Shown: one piece after another, positions 61,500 through 64,000 of the stretch | Layout of the letters: the number at the start of each line of letters is the position of its first letter | How positions within the stretch are numbered: position 1 is the first letter of the stretch | Assembly (NCBI GenBank): GCA_026414565.1 | Contig: JAOAIT010000044.1 | Span: forward strand, 91,931 to 155,930 | Reading direction: 5' to 3' | Source: Verrucomicrobiia bacterium | GTDB lineage: Bacteria; Verrucomicrobiota; Verrucomicrobiia; Limisphaerales; Fontisphaeraceae | DNA: 64,000 bases | Made by a program: the position numbers and the translations under genes | Notes under the pieces: model-generated | Database searches by the model: none | What the model was told of the DNA's origin: nothing | What the model saw: the letters and a program-made list of their open reading frames with translations, nothing else

Positions 61500-62957
61500 C
61501 TAATCACCCCGGTTTTTGAGAATCACAAACCGCCCGGAGCCGCCGCGCAAGAAGTTCACCACCACCCCTTTTCTGGAATCGGCGCTTTTCAGGGCCTCCC
61601 GGAAATCTTGCAAACTCCGCACCGGCTGGTGATCCACCTCGGTGATGACATCCCCTGGTTTGATCTCCTTTTCTGCGGCCGGGCTGTCCGCGGCCACGGC
61701 GGTTACCACCACGCCCGCTTTGGCCTGCACGGCAAATTTTCTGGCCAGCTCCGGGGTGAGGGGTTCCACGGTCAGCCCCAGCACTTTTTCCGCTTCGCGC
61801 GGTGTGGCGGCCGGCCGCCGGCCCGGCGCCGCCGCCACTTCGTTGGCTTCCGGCCAGGCCTCCGGGCGCACCTTGATTTTGAGGAAACGATCTTTGCGGT
61901 ACACGTCGAGGGTCACCTCTCTGCCCACCGGTTTGGCGCGAATTTCGTTGCGCAACTGTTGGGAGGTGGTCACCGGCCGCCCGTCCACCGCCGTGATGAT
62001 GTCCGCCGGCCTGAGCTCGGCTTTGGCGGCCGGCCCGCCGGGCACGATTTCCCGCACGATCACGCCCTCCTTGACCCCTTTCACCAGGTTGCGGTATTCG
62101 GGATCTTCCCGCAGCGAGGTGATGGCCACCCCCAGCCAACTGCGCGTGTATTTGCCGTGGGCAATAAGCTGCGCCGCCACCTCGCGTGCCAGGTTGGAGG
62201 GAATGGCAAAGCCGATGCCGGTGTTCAGACCGGCAATCATGGTGTTGATGCCGATGACCTCACCCTCCAGATTCACCAGCGGCCCGCCGCTGTTGCCGGG
62301 ATTGATGTTGGCATCGGTCTGCAAGAAGTCCTGATCCATGGAGGGATCCGGCAGGATGCGCGAGCGTCCCTTGGCGCTGATGTGTCCCACGGTCACGGTG
62401 TATTCCAGGTCGAACGGCGCGCCGACCGCGATGGCAAATTCCCCCACCTTGGTGGCCGAGGAATCGCCCCACCGCGCCGCCTTGAGGCCGGTGGCCTCGA
62501 TTTTCAACACCGCCAGATCCGATTGCGCATCGGCACCCCGCAACGTGGCGTCGAACTCCCGCCCGTCATGCAGCCGGGCGCGGATTTTCTCGGCATTTTC
62601 CACCACATGAAAATTGGTCAGCAGATACCCGTCCTCACGGATGATGAGACCCGAGCCCTGCCCGTTGAAACGCGGCTCGGCCGGCGCTTGCTGGCCCCGC
62701 CGCTCCTCCCAGCGCCGCCGCCACTCCCGCGGCAGCATGTCCAGAAAGGGATTGCCCTCGCTCCAGTCGTGGAAGGTGTTGCGCTGGGCCACCTTGATCA
62801 CCACCACCGATTCGCTGACCTTGTCCGCCACCTCCGTGAAGGCCTGATTTAGTGCCCGGGCCACATCCATGGGACTGGGGGCGGGATTGCCCGCCGCCAC
62901 GGCCATGCCTGCCAGCACCAGCCAAAGCCAGCCGGTGATAAAAAATAAACGTTTCAT
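61500..62957 (-). CDS. Periplasmic serine protease, DegP/HtrA family
   Basis: Starting at the ATG at 62957 (MKRLFFITGW) gives 485 residues with a signal peptide cut near AVAAG. The trypsin-like triad is H117 (TNFHVV), D147 (QSDLAVLKI) and S223 (NPGNSGGPL), followed by two PDZ domains (about 285-385 and 395-480). It degrades or refolds misfolded envelope proteins, which fits an organism exporting such large proteins. The upstream frame to 63134 has no protease similarity. Confidence 0.95.
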   Translation of the reverse strand: MKRLFFITGWLWLVLAGMAVAAGNPAPSPMDVARALNQAFTEVADKVSESVVVIKVAQRNTFHDWSEGNPFLDMLPREWRRRWEERRGQQAPAEPRFNGQGSGLIIREDGYLLTNFHVVENAEKIRARLHDGREFDATLRGADAQSDLAVLKIEATGLKAARWGDSSATKVGEFAIAVGAPFDLEYTVTVGHISAKGRSRILPDPSMDQDFLQTDANINPGNSGGPLVNLEGEVIGINTMIAGLNTGIGFAIPSNLAREVAAQLIAHGKYTRSWLGVAITSLREDPEYRNLVKGVKEGVIVREIVPGGPAAKAELRPADIITAVDGRPVTTSQQLRNEIRAKPVGREVTLDVYRKDRFLKIKVRPEAWPEANEVAAAPGRRPAATPREAEKVLGLTVEPLTPELARKFAVQAKAGVVVTAVAADSPAAEKEIKPGDVITEVDHQPVRSLQDFREALKSADSRKGVVVNFLRGGSGRFVILKNRGD

Positions 62958-63208
62958 GTCATGTGTCTGCGCCGGCCCGGCGCCCGGGGGCACCCGCCCG
63001 CACTCCTCTTTGATTAGCCCAAAAACCAAAATGTTCAAACAGACAATATTTCCTCCAACAACAGCCTTTCCCGCAAGGAGAGGGCGGCAAACCATGGGCG
63101 GCTCGTATGCCAACAGAGGAGGCCCCTGAGGCAACTCGCGGTAAAAGCGAGGGTAAATAAGGAAATGAGTTGGTAGATCTAAGAGAAAGCGGGAAGAGTT
63201 TATTCTAT
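62958..63208. other. Intergenic region between htrA-like gene and CRISPR array
   Basis: About 250 nt with a GC-rich part near the protease and an AT-rich part towards the array. It holds a small inverted repeat, CTCGC/GCGAG, near 63138-63154. I found no sequence complementary to the repeat's 5' half, so no tracrRNA anti-repeat here. Confidence 0.45.
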
Positions 63209-64000
63209 ACCTTGCCTTGATTCAAAAACCGGGGGGGATATAATTTGATACTGGGCGCGTGCCTGGGGCCGGGCGCTTTGCCTTGATTCAAAAACCGGGG
63301 GGGATATAATTCGCCTGCATGGTCAATGCTATGAAGCATAGCTTTGCCTTGATTCAAAAACCGGGGGGGATATAATGCTTGGTTCTCAATGGGCGACCTG
63401 ATGAAGCTTTGCCTTGATTCAAAAACCGGGGGGGATATAATACATCTGGCGTGATGGGCAATGGGTGCTTGGCTTTGCCTTGATTCAAAAACCGGGGGGG
63501 ATATAATCGATCGCTGACGTGAATCTCATCCACGCCGGCTTTGCCTTGATTCAAAAACCGGGGGGGATATAATAGATAACCGCGGCTGGCCTCATTGACC
63601 GCCGCTTTGCCTTGATTCAAAAACCGGGGGGGATATAATAGGCCCCAGCACGCGGCGTTGAAACTCCTGGCTTTGCCTTGATTCAAAAACCGGGGGGGAT
63701 ATAATCGCTCGAGACGCTCACGGTTGCAATGTGCGCTTTGCCTTGATTCAAAAACCGGGGGGGATATAATGAGCTCTCTTATGAATTCGATCGTACGTAT
63801 GCTTTGCCTTGATTCAAAAACCGGGGGGGATATAATACCTCGTCGTCATACGAAACAATCGCCAGGGCTTTGCCTTGATTCAAAAACCGGGGGGGATATA
63901 ATTACATCTGGCGCAATGGGCAATGGGTGTTGGCTTTGCCTTGATTCAAAAACCGGGGGGGATATAATGCTTCACGCAGGCGTTCGGTGTCGCGTATCGC
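63209..64000 (+). CRISPR. CRISPR array, 36-bp repeats and 29-30-bp spacers (continues past right edge)
   Basis: Twelve repeats start at 63209, 63275, 63341, 63406, 63472, 63538, 63604, 63670, 63735, 63801, 63867 and 63933, and a thirteenth begins at 63999. The repeat opens with GCTTTGCCTTGATTC and closes with GGGGGATATAAT. Eleven full copies are identical; the first differs at positions 1 and 3. Spacers are 30 bp except two of 29. The repeat has no strong hairpin, its size is 36/30, and it ends in a -10 box. This points to type II, most likely II-C, with transcription left to right as written. No cas gene lies in the window. Confidence 0.97.
63217..63244 (+). promoter_or_regulatory. Promoter embedded in each CRISPR repeat (first copy shown)
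   Basis: TTGATT at repeat positions 9-14 and TATAAT at positions 31-36 are spaced by 16 nt. All twelve complete repeats keep both boxes. Start sites would fall about 6-8 nt into each spacer, leaving 23-25 nt of guide, which matches the 24-nt guides of Neisseria type II-C crRNAs. Confidence 0.7.

Noticed and set aside
63354..63686. 110-codon minus-strand frame with a repeated LYPPRFLNQGKA peptide
   Set aside because: It is the CRISPR array read as protein: the 66-bp period equals 22 codons, giving an artificial peptide repeat.

Overview
The window reads as high-GC bacterial chromosome. The best guess is a Verrucomicrobiota lineage (Limisphaera/Pedosphaera-like), inferred from enormous secreted CARDB/Ig-repeat proteins, TAT-exported Gfo/Idh/MocA oxidoreductases, lamin-tail and DUF3616-type secreted proteins, a GH88 glycan locus and a probable type II-C CRISPR array. 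No rRNA or other marker gene is present to confirm this.

Layout. (1) 1-28.7 kb: one giant plus-strand gene, cut by the left window edge, encoding at least 9566 residues of extracellular repeats: about 30 tandem CARDB domains, an inserted LamG domain, beta-propellers, nine cadherin/He_PIG-like repeats, an RHS-like piece, a dockerin-like Ca-binding pair, BIG2, TIG and PPC domains. It overlaps by ATGA a second secreted protein whose C-terminal half is three exact-period 390-nt repeats. (2) 30.8-42.9 kb: a tight ten-gene minus-strand operon for a membrane-bound group 4 [NiFe]-hydrogenase. Transcription order is a formate-dehydrogenase-like molybdopterin subunit, HydB/AsrA-like and HydG/AsrB-like electron-transfer subunits, a HycI-like maturation protease, two NuoL/HyfB-type antiporter subunits, then HycE, HycD, HycF and HycG homologues. 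(3) 43.2-49.1 kb: a secreted HExxH peptidase with TPR-like repeats, a primary-type sigma factor with a near-consensus promoter, and a two-gene export operon (unknown protein and Gfo/Idh/MocA). (4) 49.6-52.9 kb: a cation/H+ antiporter, UspA and dynamin-like GTPase operon. (5) 52.9-57.8 kb, minus strand: YnfA, APP1-type phosphatase, esterase, GH88 hydrolase and an SDR reductase. (6) 58.0-63.0 kb: a large secreted DUF3616-like protein, convergent with a DegP/HtrA protease. (7) 63.2-64.0 kb: a CRISPR array of 36-bp repeats and about 30-bp spacers running off the right edge.

Two systems stand out. First, the hydrogenase operon joins a group 4, ion-translocating [NiFe] module to HydB/HydG flavin/Fe-S subunits and a formate-dehydrogenase-like subunit that has lost the residues formate dehydrogenases need. 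It may therefore be an NAD(P)H- or ferredoxin-linked hydrogenase, or act on another substrate, rather than a formate hydrogenlyase. Second, every complete CRISPR repeat carries TTGATT-N16-TATAAT with the -10 box at its 3' end, so each spacer appears to have its own promoter, as described for type II-C systems of Neisseria and Campylobacter. No cas gene or tracrRNA anti-repeat was seen inside the window; both should be sought to the right.
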